A stretch of DNA of 64,000 nucleotides from Vombatus ursinus (Eukaryota > Chordata > Mammalia > Diprotodontia > Vombatidae): the NCBI RefSeq assembly GCF_900497805.2, contig NW_020954719.1:1426001-1490000 (forward strand). The letters run 5' to 3'. A model generated the notes under the pieces. That model was not told the origin of the DNA and did no database searches. It was given only the letters and a program-made list of their open reading frames with translations. This document shows positions 22,165 through 33,852 of the stretch, piece after piece (position 1 is the first letter of the stretch; each line of letters starts with the position of its first letter). A program made the position numbers and the translations under genes.

Positions 22165-23160
22165 CAAATAAGTGTCGGTCATTAAACATTTACTAAGCAC
22201 CTGCTTGACTAGTGTGGCCCTTTGACTGAATCCAAACTTCACAGATCAAATCCCCTTAATAAAAAGATTTGTTCTGTAAAACTTGGACTCAAGTCAAAAG
22301 GCTGCACCCAAAGACCTAGAAGGCCACATGTGGCCTCAAGGCCACAGGTTTCCCACCCCTGTGCTAGATATTAGGCACCATGCCAAGGGCTGGGATTATA
22401 AAGAAAGGTAGTCCCTGTTCTCAAGGAGCTCACAATCTAATGGGGGAGACAACTTGCAAACAACTATGTACAAACAAAGTATATACAAGATAAATAGGAA
22501 ATAATCAACAGAGGGAAGAATTAGGGGGAGTTTGGGAGAGGCTTCCTATAGAAAGTGGGTGTTTTAGCTGAGATTTGAAGCCAGACAATCCAGGAGGTAA
22601 AGATGAGAGAGAGCATTCTATGCATGAAAGATAGCCAGTGAAAATGCCCACAGTTGGGAGATGGAATGTCTTGTTCCTAGAACAGCAAGTAGGCCAGTGT
22701 CACTACATGTTTGAATATATGTGTGGTGGAGTGGTGGTGTTAACAAGTTGTAAGAAGACTGGAAAGGTATGGAGGAGGTAGGCTAAGTAATGAAGAGCTG
22801 TGAATGCCAGAAGATTTTATATTTTAATTCTGGAGGTGATAGGAAGCCACTGAAGTTTATTGAGTTGAGGGGCTTTGCCGTGTTTGCACCTTTGCTCTAG
22901 GAAAATCACTTTAGTGACTGATTAGAGGATGGCCTGGAGTGAGAAGAGAGTTGTAGCAGGCAGACTAACCAGAAGGCTATTATAGCGGTTGAGTCATGAG
23001 GAGATGAGGACCTGTACCAGAGCAGTGGCAATATCAGAGAAGAAAAAGAGCATGTTCAAGAGATATTGCAAAGGTAAAATGAATAGGCCTTAACAATAGA
23101 TTGGATATAGGAGTGGTGAGAGAGTGAAGAGTCAAGGATGACACCTGGGTAGTGTGAAGT
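22165..23160 (-). mobile_element. Long L2 3' part with a hAT insertion
   Basis: Antisense L2 tail (CATTTACTAAGCACCTGCT, resuming at GCTAGATATTAGGCACCATG) followed by CAAGGAGCTCACAATCTAAT and the ORF2 C-terminal region. The right part belongs to the 577-base duplicated block. Confidence 0.8.
22206..22361 (-). mobile_element. Non-autonomous hAT element
   Basis: Read on the minus strand it starts CAGGGGTGGGAAACCTGTGG and contains GCCACATGTGGCC, like the mammalian CAGGGGTNGGCAACC hAT families. It interrupts the L2 tail. A relative lies at 46207-46352. Confidence 0.7.
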
Positions 23161-23345
23161 ATTAATCAATCATCAATCCATTATTTACTCTTAATCACAT
23201 GTATTGTTTTGCTGTTATAAATCTTAATAAGTTAAACAAGTATGTATAAGACCCTGTGCAGGCTGACAGAGTGTTGGCTCCAGTTAGCTACCCTGATGAG
23301 CCAACTTCTTATTTTTGCTCTTGCAGAGCTCAGCTGACAAGCTAA
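22769..23345 (+). repeat. 577-base duplicated block, left copy
   Basis: Nearly identical (by eye about 93-95 percent) and collinear with 24626-25201. The first two-thirds is antisense L2; the last 190 bases, from about GTGAAGTATTAATCAATCAT to GAGCTCAGCTGACAAGCTAA, is not L2. Identity stops sharply on both sides. Confidence 0.9.
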
Positions 23346-23371
23346 CATTTATCTATAACATTTGCATTAAT

Positions 23372-23850
23372 AGGTATCTAATTGTTTTGATGATTTCTGT
23401 TTTGTAATATAGTTTGAGGGGCAGTTAGCTGGCACAATGGATAGAGCGCCGGACCTGGAGTCAGAAAAACCTGAATTCAAATCCGGCCTCAGATACTTAC
23501 TAGCTGTGAGACCCTGGGAAAGTCACTTCTCTGTGTTTGCCTCAGTTTCCTCATCTACAAAATGAGCTGGAGAAGGAAATGGCAAACTACTTCAATATCT
23601 TTGCCAAGAAGACCCCAGATAGGGTCATGAAGAGTCAAACATGACTGAAACAACTGAACAACAACAACAACAAATATAGTTTGAAATCTAGTACTGCTCA
23701 GTTCCCTTCTTCCCCCCTCCTTTTTTTTTTCATTTTTCCATTGAGATTCTTTTTGCTCCTAAGGATGAATTTCATGTTTTGTTTTTTTTTTCCTAGTTCA
23801 ATGAAATAATCCTTTGGTAGTTTAATTTGTATGGTGCTGAAGATGTACCA
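23372..23850 (-). mobile_element. L1 ORF2 fragment
   Basis: Antisense ORF2 piece: TTGTTTTGATGATTTCTG and GTAGTTTAATTTGTATGGTG match the region seen intact at 33490-33670. Split by the SINE at 23418-23672. Confidence 0.75.
23418..23672 (+). mobile_element. RTE-tailed tRNA-derived SINE
   Basis: Full copy: GGGGCAGTTAGCTGGCACAA head, ACAAAATGAGCTGGAGAAGG middle, tail GACTGAAACAACTGAACAAC. Perfect 12-base repeat AATATAGTTTGA at 23406-23417 and 23673-23684. Confidence 0.93.
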
Positions 23851-24372
23851 ATATGCCCTTTATAGCATATCTAGTCATCAATAACTGAAAATATCTTAAT
23901 CATTTTGTCTGCTTTTTTCATTTAAAAAGGTTATATATACATGGGTATATTATCTTCTTTGTGCCGAATATCTATGTAGAATTACTGGTAAGGAAAGAGT
24001 ATATGATTAGATTATAAATTTGTATGCTTTAAAAACAATTTTTGAATAAAGTCAATGGATGTAAGCACTTATTGCTGACTACATATTTCATTGGGATTAA
24101 GTTCATTAGTCCGTATAAACACACATAGGAAGAATTACCTAAAGTAATTGTGTTATATTTATGTTTACTTATAGTCTTAACTTTTATTAAATAAAAAAAT
24201 AGAAGTAAAACAAAAAAGTGCTACTGTACCTTAGCTTTTATTTTTTTTTGGTTTTTTTTTTTAACCTTAGCTTTTATTGAGGAATTTTCACACACACACA
24301 CAAATTACCATATTGGATTCTACTTCATTTTACTAATTTTGTTATTGTCCTTAATGTTTTTGTTCCGTATAG
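23851..24372. other. Intron sequence upstream of exon D
   Basis: AT-rich; a T tract at 24240-24262 and a short CACACA run near 24290 are the only marks before the exon D acceptor. Confidence 0.5.
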
Positions 24373-24484
24373 GAAATTCACATGGGGCATTGTGTAAATC
24401 TGACTGATGGTGCTGTGGAAGCTGTTCTTACTTGCTGCCCTCAGATACACATTTTACTCTTTCATGAATGCCCTCTGATAACAG
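24373..24484 (+). CDS. AMN1: AMN1 coding exon D
   Basis: This 112-base exon lies between a TTCCGTATAG acceptor and a GTTAGT donor and ends in the first base of an aspartate codon. It encodes [37 protein letters not shown], another cysteine-containing LRR with the LTDGAVEA signature. It is separated from exon C by 15.3 kb and from the last exon by 34.2 kb of repeat-filled intron. The same 577-base block occurs about 1.0 kb upstream and 0.14 kb downstream of it. Confidence 0.96.
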
Positions 24485-24625
24485 GTTAGTTTGCTATTAT
24501 ATGAATGCTTCTTTATGTTGACTTTCAAGAATGATTAATTTCCATTTTTCAGGTTTTATAATAAATTATCAAGTTTATGTGTAGTATTAGTCTGCCTGCC
24601 ACAAGTCTCTTTCCACTCCATTGTA

Positions 24626-25201
24626 ATGGAAGAGATAGGCTAGGTAATGAAGAGCTTTGAATGCCAGAGGATTTCATATTTTAATTCTGGAGGTGATAGG
24701 AAGCCACTGAAGTTTATTGAGTTGAGGGGCTTTGCCGTGATTGCACCTTTGCTCTAGGAAAATCACTTTAGTGACTGATTAGAGGATGGCCTGGAGTGGG
24801 AAGAGAGTTGTAGCAGGCAGACTAACCAGAAGGCTATTATAGCAGTTGAGTCATGAGGAGATGAGGACCTGTACCAGAGTAGTGGCAATATCAGAGAAGA
24901 AAAGGAGCATGTTCAAGAGATATTGCAAAGGTAAAATGAATAGGCCTTAACAACAGATGGGATGTAGGAGTGGTGAGAGAATGAAAGTCAAGGAAGATAC
25001 CTAGGTAGTGTGAAGTATTAATCAATCATCAACCCATTATTTACTCTTAATCACATGTATTGTTTTGCTCTTATATATCCTAATAAGTTAAAGAAGTATG
25101 TGCACGACCCTGTGCAGGCTGACAGGGTGTTGCCTCCAGTTAGCTTCCCTGATTAGCCAACTTCTTATTTTTGCTCTTGCAGAGCTCAACTGACAAGCTA
25201 A
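24626..25201 (+). repeat. 577-base duplicated block, right copy
   Basis: Second copy of 22769-23345, 1857 bases downstream, same orientation, on the other side of AMN1 exon D. It starts abruptly at ATGGAAGAGATAGGCTAGGT and ends at GACAAGCTAA. I see no poly-A or target duplication at its ends. Confidence 0.9.
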
Positions 25202-25242
25202 GTTGCTCATTTCTATTAAAAGCCTTGCTGTAGATTACAAAT

Positions 25243-25849
25243 TGTTAACAGTTAAAATTAAGTTAAACTGAGGCACAAAGTTCCAAGCATGAAAATTTAT
25301 TATTAGTGAAGTATGAATTTGCCAATAAATGGGATCTCAGCTTCCTCAGCAAAGCTAAGACACCATATGAGGGGAACAGCTGTCTTTTATAGTTTTGGGA
25401 AGTACAGAACAAAGAACAGGACTTTGTAGGTGGGGAACAAGTTATGACTGGTTAAGAGATCAACATCATGAATTGCAAAATCAATGAAATTGGATATAGT
25501 GCTAAGGCATGGGGGACAATATAATTGGTTAAAAATTGGGAATGAAGGGCTAGCAACAACCCTCTCCTTCCCTCCTGTGACTAAGAAATAGTCATTGTTT
25601 GAATCTACTTGCAAGGTTACAGATAGTGGAACAGACTTCTTTGGATAATAAACCAGACATCCTTGACTCAAGAATAGAACAGTGATTGACAAGAGAACTG
25701 GATTTCTAAACTTAACTCATTAAAGGCCACTGGATTCTGAACTAAGCTTAGCAATAAAGAACCATGACTTAGGCGGTTACAAGACAAAATCAATTAACTA
25801 TAAATAGGAGCAATTGAAAAAAGGACACAGAATCAATCTGATCATTTCA
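25243..25849 (-). mobile_element. LTR, family X, copy 3
   Basis: Minus-strand relative of the LTRs at 18924 and 36655. On the minus strand it shows GGTTGTTGCTAGCCCTTCAT, AACCAATTATATTGT, CTATAAAAGACAGCTG (TATA), TCTTAGCTTTGCTGAGGAAG (R-like) and AATAATAAATTTTCATGCTT, ending TTTTAACTGTTAACA. About 607 bases with TG...CA ends; edges approximate. Fossil, no internal region seen. Confidence 0.65.
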
Positions 25850-25954
25850 AAAGCATAGTTACTCTACTATGGGCCATCCCTTGGCTCACTTCTTAAACAG
25901 TCCTAATCACTGAATGGGTGAATCAGTGAAAGTAAGAACTTGGAAATACCTTAG

Positions 25955-26168
25955 CTTAAAAAGGCCAGTCTCCCACTACATCCTGGGCCGTATCCAATTG
26001 TCCTGATCTATTTCTGGCCACTGGACCCAGATGGCTCTGGAGGAGAAAGTGAGGCTGGTGACTTTGTACAGCCCTCTCTCATTCAAATCCAATTCAGTTG
26101 CAAGTCATGGCATCGTCTTCCTGATATTATGGTCCTCTTCAAGAATGAAGGACAAACCACACAACTAC
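25955..26168 (+). repeat. Unnamed dispersed retroposon, copy 1
   Basis: Shares CCACTGGACCCAGATGGCTC, GGAGGAGAAAGTGAGGCTGG and ACAGCCCTC(C/T)CTCA with 38476-38650 and ends in a similar GAAGGACAAAC tail. I recognise it as a recurring marsupial sequence but cannot assign a family. An open frame across it is not convincing as a gene. Confidence 0.6.
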
Positions 26169-26593
26169 AAACACAACTCTACTATCACTTATTCTAATGC
26201 CCACAATTTGAGTGTTGCTAACCTGCTAAAGTTCCATATTCGCAGATGTCAGTTCCCTAATTTTGTCAGTAATGCTTACACAAGACAGATTTCCATGATG
26301 ATGGTAGTGGAAGCTTTTGTAATGCCCCAGTCAGAAAGTATAAATGTCCATGTTAATCAGTATCCTTTTCCTCAATTTGTGATCAATGTTCCTCATCTAC
26401 TTTTTTTTTTTCTTTCTAATGTTCCTCATTTATGCCTACAAAATGCTCTGTAAGCTGATAATGAGGTCCTTCTACTAACTAAGGTGGTCTTGAACTTGAC
26501 TGGCAAAATTGTTAGTAAATTGATTGTGCTTGGACCTCTTCAACTCAGTTTCTCTTACAGATTTCAGACTTAACAGTAGGGAGTCTGGGCTGG
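26169..26593. other. Sequence of unclear origin
   Basis: No family identified. GTAAATTGATTGTGCTTGG near 26513 resembles the polyadenylation region of the family X LTRs, so part may be LTR-derived. Confidence 0.3.
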
Positions 26594-26717
26594 GATTCTT
26601 ATAATCTAGCCACTGCTTAGATTCTTATAATCTAGCCACTGCTCAGATTCTTTTAATCTAGCCACTGCTTAGATTCTTAAAATCTAGCCACTGCTCAGAT
26701 TCTTAAAATCTAGCCAA
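26594..26717 (+). repeat. 26-base minisatellite, 4.8 units
   Basis: Units of GATTCTTATAATCTAGCCAC plus TGCTTA/TGCTCA, with small changes alternating between units. It is followed at 26771 by an AATAAA in an LTR-like context, so it may be the tandem enhancer-like part of a retroviral LTR; the LTR boundaries could not be set. Confidence 0.85.
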
Positions 26718-26816
26718 TAGCTTACTAATGTTCAGACTCCTTAAGAGTCTGCCCAATATGATGGATGTTCTAATAAAACTAAACCTTGTCTTTGGCCGAA
26801 AAAAAAATAAAGATAA

Positions 26817-27160
26817 TAAGTTCAGTTTTGGACATATTGATTGTAAGATGCCTACAGAGCATCAGGTTTGAGATGTCTAATAGGTAGCTGTAGATATGAG
26901 ACTAAAGGTCATCAGAGACAAAGTGCTTCTATGGCTGCATAGAAATGAAGAATCTGATCCACACAAAAGATCAAGAAAAACTTAAGTCATCTTAATTTCA
27001 TCTTGATTGTCTACAATTAGGATAACAGCAAAAACAACTATAGAAGTTATCTGCAGTTTTATTAGGTCTGATCTTACTTTTTTGTACAAATGGAATATTC
27101 ATTCATTCAACAAGCATTCATTAAGCACCTACCATCTGGCTAGCACTTTTGAGAAACCTA
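26817..27160 (-). mobile_element. L2 LINE fragments
   Basis: Antisense L2 body (TTCAGTTTTGGACATATTGA, GAGATGTCTAATAGGTAGCT) and, from about 27098, an L2 tail (ATTCAACAAGCATTCATTAA). Confidence 0.55.
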
Positions 27161-28904
27161 AGGGAAAGGGACCAAGAAATCTAGAATCCGGGTGAGGTTT
27201 ACAGTAATATGCAGAGCACAGTCTGTAAAATGTAATAGCAACTAGAACAGTAACTAGAAAGATCTGTCTGCTCTTTATTTAGTATTTTATTTTTCCCCAG
27301 TTACATGGAAAAGCAATTATTAACATTCATTTTTAAAACTCTGAGTTCCAAATTTTTCCCTTCCTCTCTCCCCACTTCCCCACATTGAGAAGGCAAGTAA
27401 TTCAATATAAGTTATGTGTGTACAGTCATGCAAAACATATCCATAATAGTCATGTTGTGAAAAAAAAAACATGAACAAAAAAAACTCAAGAAAAATAGAG
27501 AGTTTTAAAAAGTATGCTTCAATCTGTATTCAGACACCATCAGTTATTTCTCTGGGGATGGATAGTATTTTTCATTAAAACTCCTTCAGAGCTGTCTTGG
27601 ATTGCTGCATTGCTGAGTCATTCACAGCTGATCATCGTACAATATTGTTGTTACTTTGTACACAGCTCAGTTCACTTTGCATCAGCCCATGCAAGTCTTT
27701 TCAGGTTTTTCTGAGAGCATCCTGCTCATCATTTCTTATCACACAATAGTATTCCATCATAATCACATACCATGACTTGTTCAGACATTCCTCAATTGAT
27801 GGGCATCCCTTCAATTTCTAATTTTTTGCCACCAGAAAAGGGTTGCTATAAATATTTTTGTACATATAGGTCCTTTTCCTTTTTGATTTTTTATTCCTTT
27901 GGGATACAAACCTAGTAGTGGTATTGCTAGGTCAAAGGGTATGCATGGTTTTATAGCCCTTTGGGCATAGTTCCAAATCGCTCTACAGAATGGTTGAATC
28001 AGTTTATACTCCACCAACAGTGCATACATAATGTGTCATTTTTCCTACATCCCTTCCAACATTTGTCATTTACCTATTCTGTCCTATTAGCCAATCTAAT
28101 AGGTATGAGGCAATACCTCAGAATTGTTTTAATTTGCATTTCTCCAATCAATTCTGAGTTAGAGCATTTTTTCATATGGCGATAGATAGTTTTGATGACT
28201 TCATCTGAAAACTGATCATATCTTTTGGTCGTTTATGAATTGGGACATGGCTCTTATTTTTATAAATTTGACTCAGTTTTCTATTATGTTTGAGAAATGA
28301 GGCCTTTATCAGAGAAACTTGTTTTAATTTTTTTTCACAGTTACTATTCCTAACTGTATTTTCCTCTTTTTCCCTCCCCCATTTATTCTATTCTTTCTCT
28401 CCTTTCACCCTGTCCCTCCTCAAAAGTGTTTTGCTTTTGACCACCCCCCCCAATTTGCCCTCCCATTTATTACCCCCCCTTCTCTTGTCTCCTTCCCCTA
28501 CTGCTTTCCTGTAGGGTAAGATAGACTTCTATATCCAACTGAATGTTTATGTTATTCCTTCTTTGAACCAATTCTGATAAGAATAAGGTTCACTCACTCC
28601 CCCTCACCTCCCACCTCTTCCTCTCCATTGTAAAAGCTTCTTCTTGCCTCTTTTATGTGAGATAATTTTCTTCATTCTACCTCTCCCTTTCTCTTTCTCC
28701 CAGTACATTCCTCTTTCACTCCTTAATTTTATTTTTTCATATCATCCCTTCATATTCAACTCACACCTGTGCCCTCTGTGTCTATATACACTCCTTCTAA
28801 CTACCCTAATAATGAGAAAGGTCTTATGAATTACAAATATCATCTTCCCATGTAGGAATATAAACAGTTTAATGATTTTTTACCTTTTTATGCTTCTCTT
28901 GAAT

Positions 28905-29975
28905 CTTGTATTTGAAAGTCAAATTTTCTATTCAGCTCTGGTCTTCTCATTAAGAATGTTTGAAAGTCCTTTATCTCATCGAATGTCTATTTTTTTCCCC
29001 TGAAGAATTATACTTAGTTTTGCTGGGTAGGTGATTCTTGGTTCTAATCCTAGCTCCTTTGACCTCCGGAATATCATATTTCTAGTCTTCTGATCCTTTA
29101 ATGAAGAAGCTGCTAAATCTTGTGTTATCCTGACTGTGGCTCCACCATACTTGAATTGTTTCCTTCTGACCGCTTGCAATATTTTCTCCTTGACGTAGGA
29201 ACTTTGAAATTTGGCTATAATATTCCTGGCAGTTTTCATTTTGGGATCTCTTTCAGGTGGTGGTCGGTGGATTCTTTCACTTTTTGTTTTACCCTCTGGT
29301 CTTGGAATATCAGGGCATTTTTCATTGATAATTTCTTGAAAGATCATGTCTAGGCTCTTTTTTTTTTACCATGACTTTCAGGAAGTCCAAGAATTTTTAA
29401 ATTATCTCTCCTGGAGATCTATTTTCCAGGTCAATTGTTTTTCCAATGAGATATTTCACATTTTCTTCTTTTTTTTCATTCTTTTGGTTTTGTTTTTATT
29501 GTTTCTCATAAAGTCATTAGCTTCCATATGCTCCATTCTAATTTTTAAGGAATTATTTTCTTCAGTGAGCTTTTAGAGCTCCTTTTCTGTTTGGCCATTT
29601 CTGCTTTTCTTCTCCTCATTGGATTTTTGGACCTCTTTTACCATTTGACCTAGTCAACAAAACATTTTAAGGTATTATTTTCATCAGTAGTTTTTTGTGT
29701 CTCCTTTACCAAACAATTGACTTGTTTTTCATAATTTTCTTGCATCACTCTCATTTCTCTTCCCAATTTTTCCTCTACCTCTCTTACCTGATTTTCAAAA
29801 TCCTTTTTTCAGCTCTTCTATGGCCTGAGACTGATTCATATTTTTCTTTGAGGCTTTGGATGTAGCAACTGTGACTTTGTTATCTTCTTCTGAGTGTGTA
29901 TTTTGACCTTCCTTGTTACCATAGTAACTTTCTGTGGTCAGAATATTTGTCTGCTGTTTGCTTATTTTCTCAGCC
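28905..29975 (-). pseudogene. L1 ORF1, decayed
   Basis: Same layout as 15684-16763. The best open part (28976-29347) reads MIFQEIINEKCPDIP, RNIIAKFQSSYVKEKILQAV and EPRITYPAKLSIILQGKK, the RRM and C-terminal domain of ORF1p. The N-terminal coiled-coil half carries several frameshifts and stops and no start codon like that of the other copy. Confidence 0.75.
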
Positions 29976-29989
29976 TATTACTTGACTTT

Positions 29990-30877
29990 TAACTCTTTGT
30001 TAAAGTAGGGCTCTGCTTCCAGGGTAGAAGGCATACTGTCCCCAGTGTCAAGGCTTTTGTGCAGCTGTTTTCAGAAATACTTCTAGGGACCTGGAAGTTT
30101 TCAGTTCGTCCAAGGTTGTATGATCTAAGGAGAGGTATTTACTACTCTCCTGATTTGTGCTCTAATCTGAGTGACCCATAAGCATTCTTTTCTGCCCTGG
30201 AACTGTGAGAAGGTTCCCCTGTCCACTATCATCACAAGCTCTGCTATGCTAGTGTTCCTCTACGCTCTGGGACTGACACTCAGGACTGTGACCTGGATCT
30301 CAGTATGGGCAAAGCAACAGAGTCTTGCCTCAGTGCTAGCAAAAACACCTCTGTGATATCCTTCTGACTCCTTTACTATCTATGGGCTGAGAGTTCTGGA
30401 AACAGCCACTGCTGCTGCTAATGCTGTCACTCTCAAGGTCTGCTCCTGGTTTGTTGTGTTCAGGGCTGTGCTAGCAGGGCTTACACTGGACTGAGTTCCA
30501 CTCTCAATGGGATGTGACAGACCTTTCCTACCGACCTTCTAAGTTGTCTTTCGTGTCTGTGGGCTGAGAGTTCTGAAAACCACCACTGCTGCTAGTAATT
30601 CAGTCACTCTGAGGTCTGCTCCCACTTTGCTGGGGCCCAGACTGCACTGGCTCGGCCTGCACTGGACTGTGCTCCTTTCTCACCCTGGGACAACAGGCCT
30701 TTCCTGCCAAGCTCCCAAGTTGTCTTGGGTTGGAATTTTGTTTCACTCTTGTCTTTTTGTTGGTTCTGCTGCTCTAGAATTTGTTTACAAACAAAGTCAT
30801 TTTTTAAAGGTATTTGGAGGAGTTTGGTGGAGAGCTCAGGCAAATCCCTGCCTTTACTCTGCCATCTTGGCTCTGCC
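29990..30877 (-). promoter_or_regulatory. L1-type 5' UTR with two tandem units
   Basis: Two units of about 177 bases repeat head to tail: TGGGCTGAGAGTTCTGGAAA at 30383 and TGGGCTGAGAGTTCTGAAAA at 30560, each followed by CCACTGCTGCT and AGGTCTGCTCC. By analogy with other L1 5' UTRs this is the promoter region. Confidence 0.55.
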
Positions 30878-31194
30878 CAACATAACTCGAGTTTTAAGCG
30901 AGGTCATCAGGCTCCTGACCCAGTGTGAATCTACTCTGTAAAAATGTGTTTAACGATAGTTTGACTATTTTGGCTAAACCTTAGTTTTTGTTCCTTATGA
31001 AAGATTTGTTAATCTTGGCTAATTTCTTGGTCATGCCTATTTTTGAAAAAAAATTGAAATGCAAAAAATTTTTTAAATGATTTTAGTTGTGCTTGATTGA
31101 ATAAGACAATGGACTTGTTTTTGTTTTTTTTTCTTCTCAAATGGTGGATAAAAATGTAACAAGGACAATTTATGCCTAGGTCAGTTCAACACAG
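30878..31194. other. Intron sequence with no recognised feature
   Basis: AT-rich stretch between the L1 derivative and an L2; nothing identified. Confidence 0.45.
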
Positions 31195-31690
31195 AATTTA
31201 TTGTTTTTCTGCCACAGCTTTTCCTCCTACAAGCTTCTCTAATTATATTAAGGGCACCATATTTCTCGTCATAACTCAGGTTTATATCCTTGGAGTTATC
31301 TTTGACTTTTCCCTCTGAATGATCTCTTTAGCCTCATATGTAAGCTCTTCCACAGTTTGGCTCTAAACTCCATTTATAGCCTTGTTTTACATTATTATCC
31401 TTTACACATTCTGCATTCTAGCCTAGCCAAAAGAAAACTATCTGTTTCTTGGATTTGATATTCAATTTCCCACCTATGCATTTCCACAAGCTCAATGACA
31501 TTTTCCCTACACACACACATGTTGTTAGTGCTCTCTTCCTTCCTCAATATATTTTGTACTATGCCTATAGCCCCCCAGTAGATGATATTGAATTGTAATA
31601 GAATCCTTTAGGAAAAGGATTGTGTTGGTCTTTATATCTGTAGTGCTTAGTATATAGTAGTCACTTGATAAATGTATCTTGAAATGAATT
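31195..31690 (+). mobile_element. L2 LINE 3' part
   Basis: Sense L2 (CTTGGAGTTATCTTTGACTT, then GTAGTGCTTAGTATATAGTA and the ACTTGATAAATG tail). Confidence 0.65.
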
Positions 31691-32943
31691 TGAAAGTTTC
31701 CTAAATATTTATTGTATTTCCAAAATAGTTATTTGTGGATAATGAAATGTTGAACAGAATTTGGGTTTTTTTTAATAATTAATTTATTTATTTTTAGTTT
31801 TTAACATTCACTTCCATAAGATTTTGAGTTTTAAATTTTCTCCCCCTTTCTTTGCTCCCCCACCCAAGACAGCATGCAATCTGATATAGGCTCTGCTTAT
31901 ACATTCATATTAAGCATATTTTCATATTAGTCATGATGTAAAGAACAATTAGAGCTAGTGGGAGGAACATGAGATTGAAACAATAAAAGAAAACAACAAA
32001 GGAAAAGGAGAGGAAATAGTATGCTTCCATCTGCATTAAGACTCCATAGCCCTTTCTCTGGATGAGGGTAGCATTTTCCATCATGAGTCTTTTGGAGTTG
32101 TCTTAGATCCTTGCATTGCTAAGAAGAGCCAAGTCTATCAAAGTCAGTCATCACACTGTGTGGCTGTTACTGTGTACAGTATTCTCCTGGTTCTGCTCAT
32201 TTCACTCAGCAACAGTTCATATAAGTCTTTCTCAATTTTTCTGAAGTCAGCCTGCTCATCATTTCTTATAGCACAATAGTATTCCATTACATTCATATAC
32301 CATAACTTGTTCAGCCATTCCCCAATTGTTGGGCAACCACTCAATTTCCAATTCTTTGCCACGACAAAAAAAGGTTGCTATAAATATTTTTGTATATGTG
32401 GGTCTTTTTTGTGTTTTTATAATCTCTTTGGGATATAGACCTAGTAGTGGTATTGCTGGGTCAAAGGGTATGCACAGTTTTATAGCCCTTTGGGCATAGT
32501 TCCAAATTGCTCTCCAGAATGGTTGAATTAGTTCACAACTCCACCAACAATGCGTCAATGTTCCAATTTTCCCATATCTTCTCCAACATCTATCATTTTC
32601 CTGTTTTATCATGTTAGCCAATCTGATAGATGTGATGTGGTACCTCAGAGTCATTTTGATTTGCATTTCTCTATTCAAAAGTGATTTAGAACACTTTTTC
32701 ATATGACTATAGATAGCTTTAGTTTCTTCCTCTGAAAACTGCCTGTTCATATCCTTTGACCATTTATCAATTGGGGAATGACTTGTATTCTTATAAATTT
32801 GACTCAGTTCTCTATATATTTTAGAAACGAGGCCTTTATCAGAGACACTGGTTGTGAAAATTCTTTCCCAGTTTTTGTTTCCCTTCTACTCATGGATGCA
32901 TTGGCTTTGTTTGTGCAAAAACTTTTCGATTTAATGTAATCAA

Positions 32944-33101
32944 GGACAGCTAGCTGACACAGTGTATAGAGCAGTGGCTCTGGAGTCAGGAGTACCTGAG
33001 TTCAAATCTGACCTCAGACCAGACACTTGCCATTTACTAGTTGTGTGACCCTAGGCAAGTCACTTAACCCCAATTGCCTCACCAAAAAAAAAAAAAAAAA
33101 A
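32944..33101 (+). mobile_element. Marsupial tRNA-derived SINE inside L1
   Basis: Copy ending in a long A tail, with the 13-base repeat TTAATGTAATCAA at 32931-32943 and TTAATGGAATCAA at 33102-33114. Confidence 0.92.
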
Positions 33102-33852
33102 TTAATGGAATCAAAATTATCCATTTTGCATTTCATAATGTTCTCTACGTCTTGTTTGGTCATAAATTCTTCCCTTCTCCATAGATCTGAAAGGTAAATT
33201 ATCCCTTGCTTTCTTAGTTTGTTTATACTCTCAGTTTTTATATCTAAATACTGTACCCATTTTGACTTTATCTTAGTATAGGGTGTAAGATGTTGATCTA
33301 TGCCCAGTTTCTATCATACTGTTTTCCAGTTTTCCCAGTAGTTTTTGTTAAATAGTGATTTCTAATGACAGAAACTGGAGTCTTTGGATTTATCAAATCA
33401 TAGATTACTGTAGTCACTGACTTGTGTCTTGTGTGCCTAACCTATTCCACTGATCCACCACTCTATTTCTTAGCCAGTACCAAGTAATTTTGATGATTGC
33501 TGCTTTATAATACAATTTAAGATCTGGTACACCTAAGCCACCTTCCCTTGCATTTCTTTTCATTAGCTCCTTTGATATTCTGGATCTTTTGTTCTTCCAG
33601 ATGAATTTTGTTATTATTTTTTCTAGCTCTATAAAATAATTTTTTGGCAGTTTGATTGGTATGGCACTGAATAAGGAAACTAATTTAGGTAGAATTGTCA
33701 TTTTTATTATATTAGCTTGGCCTATTCATGAGCAACTGATTTTTTTCCATTATTTAGATGTAACTTTATTTGTATGAAAAGTTTTTTGTAATTGTGTTCA
33801 TATAGTTCCTGGTTTTGTTTTGGCAGGTAGACTCCCAGATATTTTATAATGT

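Larger units (their letters stand above)
27275..30877 (-). mobile_element. ORF1-only L1 derivative (HAL1-like), 3.6 kb
   Basis: Antisense order from right to left: 5' UTR (30877 to about 29990; starts near GGCAGAGCCAAGATGGCAGA), ORF1 (about 29975-28905), purine-rich spacer (to 28341), then about 800 bases of the ORF2 C-terminal end and 3' UTR to about 27275. The join at 28340/28341 directly follows the CAG of TTTTTTTCACAG and is also found at 57719/57720. The endonuclease and reverse-transcriptase regions are missing. Confidence 0.75.

Noticed and set aside
25387-25692. 101-codon open frame on the minus strand
   Set aside because: It lies wholly inside an LTR of family X and shows no protein similarity I know.
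26031-26453. 140-codon open frame on the + strand
   Set aside because: It starts inside the unnamed retroposon and continues into unrelated sequence; no protein motif seen.
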